DNA from: Bolinopsis microptera
Lineage: Eukaryota; Ctenophora; Tentaculata; Lobata; Bolinopsidae
Length of the DNA: 64,000 nt
Direction of reading: 5' to 3'
Assembly (NCBI RefSeq): GCF_026151205.1
Contig: NC_087075.1
Location: 5,200,858 to 5,264,857 of the forward strand
The notes under the pieces are model-generated. The model ran no database searches. It worked only from the letters and a program-made list of their open reading frames with translations, and was not told the origin of the DNA. Shown in pieces: positions 1 through 12,800 of this stretch (its first letter is position 1; every line of letters starts with the position of its first letter). The position numbers were made by a program, and so were the translations under genes.

Positions 1-3000
1 TTGTTCGAGATGGCTTGATCCAATCATAGTTAGAAACGTTAGAGGAACAAAGGATATTTGGTGTGAGCTTTGTTTGGTGTGCAAAGTGCAAAACGGCTTT
101 GTTATTTGAAATATCTGAATGCGTTCTTGCGGGCGAGATTTCTTTCAGCACTACCAATAATGAGTTGGAGAATGGAGATATCAGGTGAAGATACTTGATT
201 TTCATTGGATATCCTGACTCTACAGGGGTTACTTAACGTCTCAGAATTTAAAACACCATCATTCATCATTGGGAATCACTGAGCTCATGAAACAACTATA
301 CCGAATAAACAAGCCTACTTATTGGTTTACATAATAATGGGAAGTTACCATTGGTTGTCTTGGTTACCATTGGTTGTCTTGACATCATATAACCCTTTCT
401 CATTAGCTGACTCAAGGATGAATATTGATAAAGTTGACAGTCCAGATATTGGGTAAGTAGGTCTCGCTCGTGTGTTAAGCCGGCTATCACGTGTCTTCCA
501 TATTGGTCTCTGATTGGTTGTCAGTTGGAAAATCATATTATTCTTTATGCAGGCAACCATTTGTTTCAACATTTTGCTGAAATAACAGCAAGGTGCGAGG
601 GCGAGATTTCCAAAACGAGAGAAAAAGTTCGCATTGTCAATCAGGGTTTGGTAACACGTGACCAGGGTTTTGTTGCCATGTGACTATGGTATGTTGCCAT
701 GTGACCAGTGTTTTGTGTCATGTGACCAGAGTAAGGGGTCCCATTCTTTAGCTCTATCTTTTTCTCACCCCAGCTCGCTTCCTTCACTTGCTCATTTTTG
801 TTATTATCAGAGGGGAGAACATCCACCAAAACCTGATCCAACCACAGAATATCAATTACGAGCCGATTCTCCATTACGCACGCCAATCAGAACAGGAGAA
901 GAAATACATTGACCGATCAGAGAGCAGCAGGAAGACACGTGACAGCCGGTTCTTAGAAAGTGGGGGAAATGTGTCAAGTAGAAAAGGGAGAGGCAGGCTC
1001 TATGAGCAGAAAAAAAATTTCAAAGGATTACAGAAATGAAAATTAACTGACCAGCGGAACCTTATCTCACGGTACCTAAATAGAGCTATTTCACTTCCAT
1101 TTCACTTATTTCACTTATTATTGAATTCTTTTCTTATAACTCTAACTACATCACGACATTGCGATGGACATTAAAACGGTTAATGTTTATCCCCAAAGAT
1201 CTTAAATTTGTGAAGAAAATGTTGCATTAAATAATTTTCTTTAAAAATGTTCTCTAAAAAAAACATAACTATTTCTCATTTTGTAACACCTTATGTTTCG
1301 ATCAAGCCGACTAAATGGAAACTGTTGTCCACTAACTGACCTACTCCAGAAAACGGCCCTAACACGGACCTACACCTAGCTCCACCTTGAAAAGAACCAA
1401 TCAGCAGCCAGAGTTAGCAACAATCCACCAATTACAGGGCAGTATCTACCGTTCCACCTGACACTGGTTAGGCTCATGATAGCACCAAACACAGTGCGAT
1501 CCCGGTGAGAAGTACACCGCATTCTAGAGCACGTCTAAATCTCCCTCAGAAAACCTCTCCACCAATAAGATCATCAGATATGACCGAGTAGCCAATAGGA
1601 ATTAAGCACGATCCTACCGGATCCACCTAGCGACACCACCACCTTTTCTTGTTTTGTAATTTTTAGACCGGCCCGACCCCTGGTACTGCTTGTTCACTCC
1701 GAGTTTGACCGGATAGTTAACCGAGAGATGAGGTGGTTTTAATGATGACAAGATCGTTAAAAAAGAACGGGAGCTTGCTGTGCTAGTCGGTGGTACTCTT
1801 TATACTCGTTAACTTATCTTGTTACTGAGGTGAGACGTAGTGTTGCCAGGCAGCGGTTGTGATTGGACGCCGTGCTGTGAGCTAGACCTTGTGTCGTGCA
1901 GAGCAGGGGAAACCTTTTCAAGCCTCTAAACTTTACTTGTTGCCATGGTTACACCTTGTAGGCACTAAAATTGTAATCCCTCAAAATATGGAGATAGAAA
2001 GATTGCAGGCGGACGTGGTGTGTGATGATTTGGTAACATGTTACCGCAAGGCAGGATGGTTAGCGGTGATCAGTTTGAAAACATTTGAAATATACTATTC
2101 CCTGGCGTTGTTCGACTATTGTCGACACTTTTAGCTTTTTAGGAGCTGTCGTTTAGGTTTAGTCAGGTTCTGGAAACTAATTTACTACGATATGGCAATA
2201 TTTGTTGGATATGTTTGAGCGTTAGATACAGCCGGAAATGTAATGGGATTGAAAAATATTACTCAGATCTGAGAACGAGAGAGAGAAAGAGAAAGATAGT
2301 TTTGTTATAACGGGTTTTTTGAGCGGTTAGGTTTTATAAATATATTACAGGTCGCATATATTTATTGTGGATTCAACATAGTATTTAGTAGTTTTAGCTT
2401 AACCTAAAAACTTAGGGTAGTTTAGAGAGTATCTCTCTGCTGCGAACCCTAATCAATCCTAAGAAAAGAAGATATTAGAGCGTGTCTACTGTTTATGTTC
2501 ACTGTTTCTGATCATAGACACCCAGAGTTCCTAAAGAAACGATGCTAAACACGTCAACAGATAGTGATCCTGGAAATGCAGCTGACTGCTCCAGTTCACT
2601 AAGAAATGAGACTAATGATCCTCTCCAGAGCACTCCTACAACTACAGTGTCTGAGTGAACTTGACAGGTCCCCCTCACTAACACTCTGTGATCCTGTCTT
2701 CAGGAGGACGCGCCGTTTGATCTGTTGCCATGGTTACACTGTCTTCCTGACAACTCCAACTCCTAACACATCTCTGCTAACTTCTCTCTCACACCGGATA
2801 TTCCTTTGTGCGTGTGTGTTGTGCTGTATGGCCGGCCTGTTGCCATGGTTACACCCCCTCTCTCCACCAAAAACCCTCTCTTTTTCTCACGTGGATCTGT
2901 TACTTGCAGTCTACTTGTCTCCCCAAACTCACATCACCCCGTGCCAACCTGCTATGACAACCGCACGTGTAACCATGGCAACGTTCCGTCACACTACCAT

Positions 3001-3754
3001 GACAACCCAACAGTGCAAACAGATAAGACAGAACAAGTTTACAAGGTGATCTGCAGTTTTACACGGGTCACGTGGTGACCCGGGGGAGTTCCGGGGTCTG
3101 ATTGGGCGAGAGGGTGTCAGGTGGGCTGTGTCAGGTGGGCTACTCCTAATTAACAATCATTGGAGGAGAAGCTCTATATCTGCTCTAAGCAGGATCGGTA
3201 AAAAGTTCCCAGGATCCGCTCGCATAGTTCACAAACCTTAAAATAACGGCTACGTGTCACCTGCCACCGGGAAATGGCTGTGTGAACCAATTGGAGTTCA
3301 TGGTAGCTGTCACGTGGGGTTTGGTAGCCAATCAGGGGTGGTTGCATGTGCAGTTCCACGCAGAGTTTCGTCTAGAAGGTAGTCAGGCAGATGGAAAGAA
3401 AAATTGGAAATCACATTGCAGTTAGACTGTTTGTTGAGATCGTCTGGATCCAACGATTAATTTATTATCATGACTTGTCAAGTAAAGAATAACTCGCTTA
3501 CTTAACTGAAGTTTACTCAAATCATATTAGCGGGAAAAATTGCTTCGATTTTACGATCATAAATCGTTCACGATTCTAGATGAAACATTTGTTGGGATGA
3601 AAATATTTTTGAACGCACTACAGGGGCTCATCAAAGAGATATGTGAGATGAAGTGTTAGCTTTCTAAAATAATACAAGTGGATCAAACATATTCAGTGCC
3701 AATTTAAGATGGATTAAAAGTTAACTGTTACATTTTCCCGGCCGGTTTCTAGAT
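1..3754. other. Intergenic/3' flank, E-box rich
   Basis: No convincing gene. Between 650 and 735 there is a ~26-base imperfect repeat built on CACGTGACC/CATGTGACC. The motif TTGCCATGGTTACAC occurs near 1939, 2724 and 2839. A perfect RFX-type X-box abuts a CACGTG at 2964-2982. Two weak plus-strand terminal-exon candidates are listed separately. Confidence 0.5.
2518..2658 (+). other. Possible terminal exon of an unidentified plus-strand gene
   Basis: After a pyrimidine-rich acceptor-like stretch (TTTCTGATCATAG) a frame opens. It reads PRVPKETMLNTSTDSDPGNA and continues Ser/Thr-rich to a TGA. A second candidate follows CTGTCTTCAG at 2704-2766 (EDAPFDLLPWLHCLPDNSNS, then TAA). No upstream exons were found, so either could be chance. 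Confidence 0.18.
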
Positions 3755-3820
3755 TTATCCTGATACCAACTGCCAGCTCTGGCAGTATTCATACAATGTT
3801 TTGACATTCTCTTGGCTCGA
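3755..3820 (-). CDS. SAM gene exon 8 (C-terminus and stop)
   Basis: A strong polypyrimidine tract ending TTTCACTGTTGCAG precedes 21 codons, SSQENVKTLYEYCQSWQLVS plus Gly, and a TAA. Phase 0 matches exon 7. A TTTATT on the plus strand (AATAAA on the minus strand) at 3461-3466 is a possible poly(A) signal. This is the best terminal exon I can find; it is inferred from splice signals and phase. Confidence 0.55.
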   Translation of the reverse strand, partial: SSQENVKTLYEYCQSWQLVSG

Positions 3821-6800
3821 CTGCAACAGTGAAAGAAAAAGGAGGGAGTGTGGTAAGTTTGTGTCAACTCTTTTCAAAGCAAGAACCGACGACTCCAGAT
3901 CTGTGTTCAGCATGGGGTAAAGTGATGAGACTAACAACTTACATCTTACCACGTGGTCTGTTTATACTCCACGTGGTCTGTTTATTTGCCCACGTGATCT
4001 GATTATTTGCCCACGTGCTTTGAGTTTTAACCACGTGGTAGGAAGGGCATCTGAAAGATCCCTGACTGCCCCGGTGAGATCAACCCAACTACCGTTATGT
4101 GTTTAACAGTGATGCTACTGGGAAACGGTCCTTTGACTTGGCCGTGTTCCGCGTCCTGTTTAACTCTTGAAATGGGGGAATTCCTGACCGGCACTAAAGG
4201 GAACCCCGGACAAAAGGAGTGAAGTAACATCACGTGACCAATTCTTAAAACGAGAAAAATACTAAGATTTCAATTTCTGAACCTCGCAAAAGGCCAATCC
4301 TTGGCTGAATTTATTAAAGTGAATCTGTATTTTATACTTTAAACGACGGATCTGTTTAAACCAGCTAAATGAGAGAGAGATGCCCTGAAAGATTGTAACT
4401 AGGGTCAGTTCAATCAGGTCCCGACAAAATCCCAGCACTTTGTTCAATATTACCGACTAGGAACCTCCCCCCTCTTCCACCCAACCTCCACCCTCTTCCA
4501 CCCAACCTCCACCCTCTCCCGAAGAACCTCAACCATCTTTAGGGGAAGTTCCGGCTTAACACACGAAGTTACTTGTTGTTGATCACTTTGTTGGGGAGTT
4601 GTTACTTTGTTACACTGCGCACAAGGCAAAATAGTGAGGGAGTTGTGTAACTAGTGGCTGCTAGAATTAACTGTGGTAACTAGTTGTGTAACTAGTGGCA
4701 ACTAGAATTAACTATGGTAACTAGTTGTGTAACTAGTATAGTGGCTGCTAGAATTAACTATGGTAACTAGTTGTGTAACTAGTGGCAACTAGAATTAACT
4801 ATGGTAACTAGTTGTGTAACTAGTGGCTGCTAGAATTAACTGTGGTAACTAGTTGTGTAACTAGTGGCAACTAGAATTAACTATGGTAACTAGTTGTGTA
4901 ACTAGTGGCTGCTAGAATTAACTGTGGTAACTAGTTGTGTAACTAGTGGCAACTAGAATTAACTGTGGTAACTAGTTGTGTAACTAGTGGCTGCTAGAAT
5001 TAACTATGGTAACTAGTTGTGTAACTAGTGGCTGCTAGAATTAACTGTGGTAACTAGTTGTGTAACTAGTGGCTGCTAGAATTAACTGTGGTAACTAGTT
5101 GTGTAACTAGTGGCAACTAGAATTAACTATGGTAACTAGTTGTGTAACTAGTGGCTGCTAGAATTAACTGTGGTAACTAGTTGTGTAACTAGTGGCAACT
5201 AGAATTAACTGTGGTAACTAGTTGTGTAACTAGTGGCAGCTAGAATTAACTATGGTAACTAGTTGTGTAACTAGTGGCTGCTAGAATTAACTGTGGTAAC
5301 TAGTTGTGTAACTAGTGGCAACTAGAATTAACTATGGTAACTAGTTGTGTAACTAGTGGCTGCTAGAATTAACTAGTGGTAACTAGTTGTGTAACTAGTG
5401 GCAGCTAGAATTAACTGTGGTAACTAGTTGTGTAACTAGTGGCAACTAGAATTAACTATGGTAACTAGTTGTGTAACTAGTGGCAACTAGAATTAACTGT
5501 GGTAACTAGTTGTGTAACTAGTGGCTGCTAGAATTAACTATGGTAACTAGTTGTGTAACTAGTGGCTGCTAGAATTAACTGTGGTAACTAGTTGTGTAAC
5601 TAGTGGCAACTAGAATTAACTGTGGTAACTAGTTGTGTAACTAATGGCTGCTAGAATTAACTATGGTAACTAGTTGTGTAACTAGTGGCAACTAGAATTA
5701 ACTATGGTAACTAGTTGTGTAACTAGTGGCAACTAGAATTAACTGTGGTAACTAGTTGTGTAACTAGTGGCTGCTAGAATTAACTGTGGTAACTAGTTGT
5801 GTAACTAGTGGCAACTAGAATTAACTGTGGTAACTAGTTGTGTAACTAGTGGCAACTAGAATTAACTGTGGTAACTAGTTGTGTAACTAGTGGCAGCTAG
5901 AATTAACTATGGTAACTAGTTGTAGTTGATGGTGAGAATTGTAGTTAACATATAATGAAACTTTTGAGGGTGACATGTTTGATGGAAGTAGAGAAATTGA
6001 TGGTTGATTATTGAGTGTGGAGTGATAAAAAATGAAACTCAAACATAGAGCTATGCAGATTGAAACATAAAGGGAACATAAAGAAATCAAAACTAAAACA
6101 GAAAGCAATCAAATTGATACAGAAAGTAATACAAATTTAAAGAGAAAGTAGTACAAATTTAAAGAGAAAGTTATACAAATTGAAAGATTGAGCGTACCTG
6201 GAAGATATTATCTCCAACGCTGATAGTGGGGGGCGTGTGATCTGTCGAGCTTATCTTCTCCTGCTGTTCCGCCGCCCTAACTTTAGAGAAGATACTGTTC
6301 ACGTTGTTTATCATGCTCGGTTTTATGTCCAGCATCATGTCACTGAGCGTCTGAAACAGTGGGAATGTTAACATGGAATGTTAACAGTGGGATATGTTAA
6401 CATGTTAACATGTTAATATGAGTCATGAAACAATAGGATATGTTAAGGTTTGTTAGAGGTTAGATCAGTACTTAGTGTTCTTTAGAACTGTTATTATTCC
6501 TTTATTAGAACTGTACTTTGTCGTGGTATATCAATAATTTCCTTTAACGTGCGGGGATTGGTCAATGATTTTTAGTGAGATTGGCTGGTTTCTTTCGGCT
6601 GAAGTCGCTGAAAGTCTGAAGTAAGTGAATCTAAAAAACCTCCCCGGAACTTAATCAGTAGGAAATCTTCCAACTACACGTGTGATTTGGGAGTTAAAGT
6701 GTGTTACTATGACAACTTATCAAGAAGTAGATGTCTGAATAAAGTGAATATTGCAGGAAAGGAAGACTTAAAAGCTGTAGAAGAGTCTAAAGAGGAGGGG

Positions 6801-9800
6801 AAGCAGTGCGTGCTAAGTGTCAGTGAGGTCACATAGTTTCAGACTTTCTTAGCGACTAGAACAAGACAGTGAAACGTTGATAAAGTTTATGGAAATGTTT
6901 TGTTTTACACGGTTATAATTCAGGTTTTAAGGATTTAGTCCTATTGTAAATTACAATAGGACTAAATCCTTAAAACCTGAATCATTACAATTTGTAATGA
7001 CTTGAAATATGTTCATGGATTCATCAAAATCATAGCCATGCATGTTTTATTTTTCAACAAATCCAAATTGTATGTGACTTATAAGTGTGTTAATGTTACA
7101 CATTATCAGACCTTTCTAAATTTCTAAATTTACCAGAACGACTGTAAAACTTTGAGATACATTAAAGAAAAAAGCTAAGCTCAAACTTGGTTTATTTTTA
7201 TAAATCCTAAAATTTCGGAGCGAGATCTTCCTACTTTTCCAAGGAGAACTCAGCCGATACCGTAGTATTTTTCGGGTAAATGAAGGTACTGGTAATATTG
7301 TGGCACAAATATTTCCAATTCTCTCGTATTTGTCGAAAGTGAAGACACTGAATTCCATTAGCGAGGTGAAGACAATGACTGTACCCGACACCCGTGACAT
7401 CAAACTTTTTAATTCATTACAACTCCAACACTTTCACCTCACACAATAGATGTGGATTCTGGTAGGGAGGTGAAGCATGTTTGTTTGGCACGTGACAGCG
7501 ATTTAACCAATCAGCTTCCACTATTATATTGACCAATAAAACCCCAAAATCACTGTCATAACACTTTCACCCTGTACAATTATAACTTTATACTAGCAAT
7601 ACAATGTGGGTGGCTGGTCCCCTTAGGGGCTGATACCAATGCAGTGAATATTAGCACGTGCAGTGAATATTAACACGTGCTGGGATATTGTGTCACGTGC
7701 TGGGATGTTGTGTCACGTGCTGGGATGTTGTGTCAAAAGCAGTGTTTTCCCGAAATTTCCCGTGCAAAACCAGTGCTTATACTTCTAAAATAGGCCTATC
7801 TGCAGACAAAACAAAAGTCACGTGACCTTAAATTCACTTTTATCGGGTGAGGCTACTGGAATACTGGCATGTGATTGGTCATTGTATTTCTGATAAATGT
7901 TCTGGTTGGTCAGTTAGTGCCGTGCTCCCATGAGTCACTTGACTGCTGTAGAAAACCAAAGAGGAGAAGTCATGTGGTGTGAATACTGAGCACTGATTGG
8001 ATGATTTAAACCACGTGGTGGGGAGACTGTTCTTTGATTGAATGAGAGGGTGGGGTGGGGCAAAGTTGTGAATTAGGGGGTTTAAAAACCAGGTAATGTA
8101 AATATGGGCTAAAGGGGCAGCCACCTGTTGGCGAAGTAAGTCAAGTAAACCAGGGAATTATTTCTAACTTCTCAGCCATTTCCATTTTAGTCGCTCCCCA
8201 GTTTATTAACTGTGTCTCGACTCAACTAAACCTCAGGAATTAACTGTTATAGGAGTGGGCTACATAAGCTACATAAGCTGCATATTCCTACGAGTAGTTT
8301 AGATTCCAGCATATTATCATTTAGCCAAAATTACTTTCATCTTGGCTAAATGAAGTAACGATGACATAATTTACCAAGATATTTTCAAATCCTTGAAATG
8401 CTGTCCCACATAATCAGCTAGCTTTTAACTAGAGCTAAAAACGTGTCTTTCACCCAGTGGCTAGCTCTGTAGCAAGGAATTATGGTATATTTGACAAGTA
8501 AATTGTTTAATGAGAACCTGAAATGATAGCCTGATTTACATTTTAAAATCCATAAATTCCTACAAATCCACAATATGGTTGTTGTTTTCAGCTAATAACC
8601 AGAGAGTAAAAACATGAAATTCACTCTGTTAACTAAAATCGACAGTACCTTTGACAAGAAAATTGGTTAATTACCGAAATGCGCCAATTTAGTGAATATT
8701 TTCAACTCGTACAGAAGGACCATTCTGAGAAGACAGACACGTGGTGTGACATCATATCACATGGTATGACGTCATGTCACGTGGCTTGCAGGACCATGCA
8801 TGGCATTTGTTGAAACTAATAACCGGGTAGAGTTGAAAACATGTTGTTCTCGATCACATGACATGTTGTTCTCGATCACGTCTTGTAAGGTATATAGTAT
8901 TATGGTGACTTGTTGTACACTTGACAAGTAAATTGTTTAATGAGGACCTAAAATGCGCCAATTTAGTGAACATGTCAAGACCACCTGTTGTTGGCCGTGA
9001 AAATACGAAAAAATACGGAGCGATGTGATTGGTGGGCGAGGTTGGGTTCTGGCTTGTGATTGGGGACTGTGTTTTGATTGGGGGAGAGGTGATGGTATTA
9101 TTTACATATCAGTATCTGTGAAGAAGGGCTGAGAATTGGGGGCAAGGAAAATGATCAATAGAGCTAAATGAATAGATTGTTGAATTTTAGAACATCACAC
9201 AGCACGCTGATTTGCTCATTTACCAATGTATCACGATGTGTGGGGTAATAAAATAAAAGGGTAAAATATGTGCTAATATGACAGGGGAAATGTCGATGGT
9301 TACAAGAGATGACCGGGCAGCTTCAGGTTTACCCAATTATAAAATTAGTAGAACAAAAGTTTCCTCCTCTCGATCGATCTGTAATACAGATGACTCACGC
9401 CTGGAAATTCGGGGGAAACTTTTGTCAGATTTGTAGATTTATTCCCCGTATTGACACTTGGAGACACAAGTTTTAGGCAAGCGTTGACCAAATTTTAGCA
9501 CGCTCTTTATGAGTAAAGATTTTTTGGCTTTTGGAAATGCTGCATTCCATGCTGACATAATTCAGGTTTCAAGAATTTGTTGTGTTCTAATCCATTGTAA
9601 AATCACAATTACGAAAGTCAAAAGCTGAATAATGTATCATCTCACCAAATTCAAAATTATATGTGACTGATCAGAAATTAATTAATAACTAATTATAATG
9701 ATTACGTAATTACTAATTAATCATACGTTAAAAACGTACCGTGGAAGAGGGAGCACTGACGGGTGAAAGTGAGGCAGCATCACGTGACACATCACGTGCG

Positions 9801-12800
9801 GAGTCGTTGTCACGGTAACAGCCCGTTACCGAGGAGATCTGGGGGATGGGTTTCAGGACTTGTCCGGGCAGGATCTTCTGATGGTTATCAGCTGGGTTGG
9901 CGGCCACTCCCAGTAGAGACTGAGAGGTTAAATACGTGTTAAATATACGTACTTACGTATTGTTTTGCAAAAATACACATAAAAACGTAAAAACGTACAC
10001 ATAGCAAAATAAATCTTGGTAAAAATTGATAACTGAAAAATATCCTTCAGAAATGAAATTACCGTACCCTGACTGAAGAAGCTAAGGAGTGTTGAGAAAG
10101 GGCTCGTGCCATATCAGAGTAACTGTTAAGTTTAGACAGTGCCTCTTCTAGAGATCCGTTTATCTGAAATATAGTCACGTGACCTCATGGAACACGTGCT
10201 GTGACGTCATACTGATTCATGGCGTCATATCAATCGTTTGTGCTATTTATAAGTTTTGGCTTGCGAAAATTCAAAATATGCACTGTCTGCTTACTAGTAT
10301 GTGTTCTCGAGATAAAATCACAAATTTATCAGCTTACTTGCCCATAACTGTCTTAAATATTAAATTATCTGACTGTATAATTATCTTTTTAATTAGATAA
10401 TTATTGTGTGGTTAATTATTAATTAGTTAATTTATGCAACTTACCGGGCTGGAGACAGTGGAGTGTAGCATAGTTGGAGCGAAGCTGGGAGGTGACAGTC
10501 TCATCCTCTTAGGAACATGGTACAAATCCAGGTGAGAGGGGATGTGGGCTGAGGAGAGAGAAATGTTAGACACGTGGTGTGACGTCATGTCACATGGTGT
10601 GACGTCATGTCACGTGGTGTGCCGTCATGTCACGTGACAGCTGGTATATTTTGGTGAACAATATATATTGAGCTTAGCTGCAAAACATTTATGGGAGAGA
10701 TTTAGGGAGCACCAAACCATTTTATTGTACAACAGGATAATGGGTGTTTTAAGAAATTAATACTCAGGCAGTCACACAATGGATTTTAAAATCGTTTTTA
10801 GATGTCCGATCTAGAATTGCAAATTTGGAGAGCTAAACTGTTTCTCTGTTGCAATTCAGGGACAATAGTGCTAGCACAAAGAACTCATTAATTTCATTCA
10901 GCACCCCAAAATTCTCTATCCCGCTAAAATAAATGTGTCTTCATGTAAAGAACAAAACTCAAGGAGTATCACTATTCTAAGAGGAGAATCATCAACATTT
11001 TTCATAAATCATACCAAATGATAGTAAGCAATCATATATTCAAGGAGCAAAACTACCTAGAAGACAATTGACAAAATGTATTATAAATCGTAACTATTTT
11101 AAATAAATGATATCGTAGTTTCTTATAACTAACCGATAGGAGCTCGTATAACATTGCTGGGGCTACTGATAATGGGGTTCAGTGGAGTCGGTATCATCGG
11201 TTTAGGAGGGGAGGCGATGTTCATCATAACACTCATAGCCGGAGGAGAGTTGGCACTGATAAGACCCAGACTAGAGGAGGAGGAAGTAAGGAGATGTAGA
11301 GGAGGAGAGCTGATAGGACTCCTTTTTATCTGGACAGGAGGAGAGGAGGGGGAGGAGGAGGGGAGGAGAGGGTGTGTTAGTGGGGAGGCAGGAGAAGAGA
11401 GGAGAGCTTTTCCAGGACTGCTTGCGGAGTGGAGAGGACTGGAGGAGGTACGAGTGAGAGGAGGAGAGAGACGAGGAGAGGGACTGGAGGTGGTGGGGTG
11501 GAGGGATTTCTCAGAGGGAGGTTTCGGGGAACAGTCGGGAGAGGAGAAACTTCCACCTGAAGAGATTGTTTGTTAACTTTCTTTATATAAGTTTAGTTAT
11601 GTTACATATAAGTTATGTTATATATAAGTTATGTTATATATAAGTTATGTTATGTTAAGTTTCTTTATATAAGTAAGGTAATGAATATTTAGATGTACTG
11701 ATAGATTCATCTTACTCGAATTTACCGCAAGAAAAAGTACGAGAATCACGTAATGAGTACTCCCACAGTGGTTCAGTGGGAGTGACAATCCTCCGCATGC
11801 AGTGCCAGCTACTAAACTAGCACCTTCTGCTCTCACAGCTACAAGATCACGTGATACTTCAGTCTCACCTTTCTTTGAAACGTGCTGTTCGCTTTGTAAC
11901 GTCGGTTATTTTAATCAAGGTGCTTGAGCTGGACCAATCACAGCGCCGGACGCTTAACCACGTGACATGAATTGACCAATAGAATACGAGTATTTTAGAA
12001 TTTCAGATCAAGTGATGAACACATGAGGAGATGTTGAGAATTTTGTATTTTGAAATGTGACAAGCGCGATTCAAATTCTAACATGGATGAATGTGAATGT
12101 TTTGCGGAATATCAATACCTTTTTCACAAGAAGATATCAAAACAACTGCTTATTTCCATCTTGAGCTGAAGTAGCTAAGATACTTGAATCTTTCGATGTT
12201 CCGATATATGCACTGGATTATCCATGACATCTATTATAATCTCCATCCAGGAGCGCAATATTTCACCTCAAACCGATAGCACCCATCATACCCAATGAGA
12301 CTCCATCCTTTTCCCACGTGACACAGCTCCACCAATGACAACAGAGTATATACACCACGTGGGTTGCTAAGAGCAACCAATGACTGAAGCCTGGTGGTTA
12401 TCATGAAGGTGAGAAAGAGGCGGATAATGAACAATGCGGAGAGGGATCAGTAGAATTATGTTTATACCAACTGGTGGGGTAATGCTCTTACAAACAACTC
12501 CCGGAGCTATCTATCTGTAGTCAATAACAAGACACCATTCCATGTAGCACAAATACTTATCACCATGACAATACTTATCACCATGACAATACTTATCACC
12601 ATGACAATACTTATCTCTCCCTCCCTCCACAAAACAACACCTATCACTGGTGATGGTTTTTATCACCTTTTCAATCCTCTCTCTCTCTCTGTTTGTCGGC
12701 AGCTAACTGTTTGATAAACCCTTAACTATCTAACAACCAGTAATTCAGCACTTAGCAGCTATTCTACATCATTGTCCGCCCAGTAATCAAAAGTGCGCCG

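Larger units (their letters stand above)
6351..9739. other. Intron 6 of the SAM gene
   Basis: Noncoding. It contains a 65-base near-perfect palindrome at 6918-6982, a CACGTGCTGGGATGTTGTGT tandem at 7650-7735, three copies of a ~50-base dispersed repeat between 8487 and 8980, and an E-box/CRE composite at 8737-8785. Confidence 0.6.

Noticed and set aside
11154-11576. 140-codon plus-strand ORF, Gly/Glu/Arg-rich
   Set aside because: Antisense shadow of the Ser/Pro-rich exon 3.
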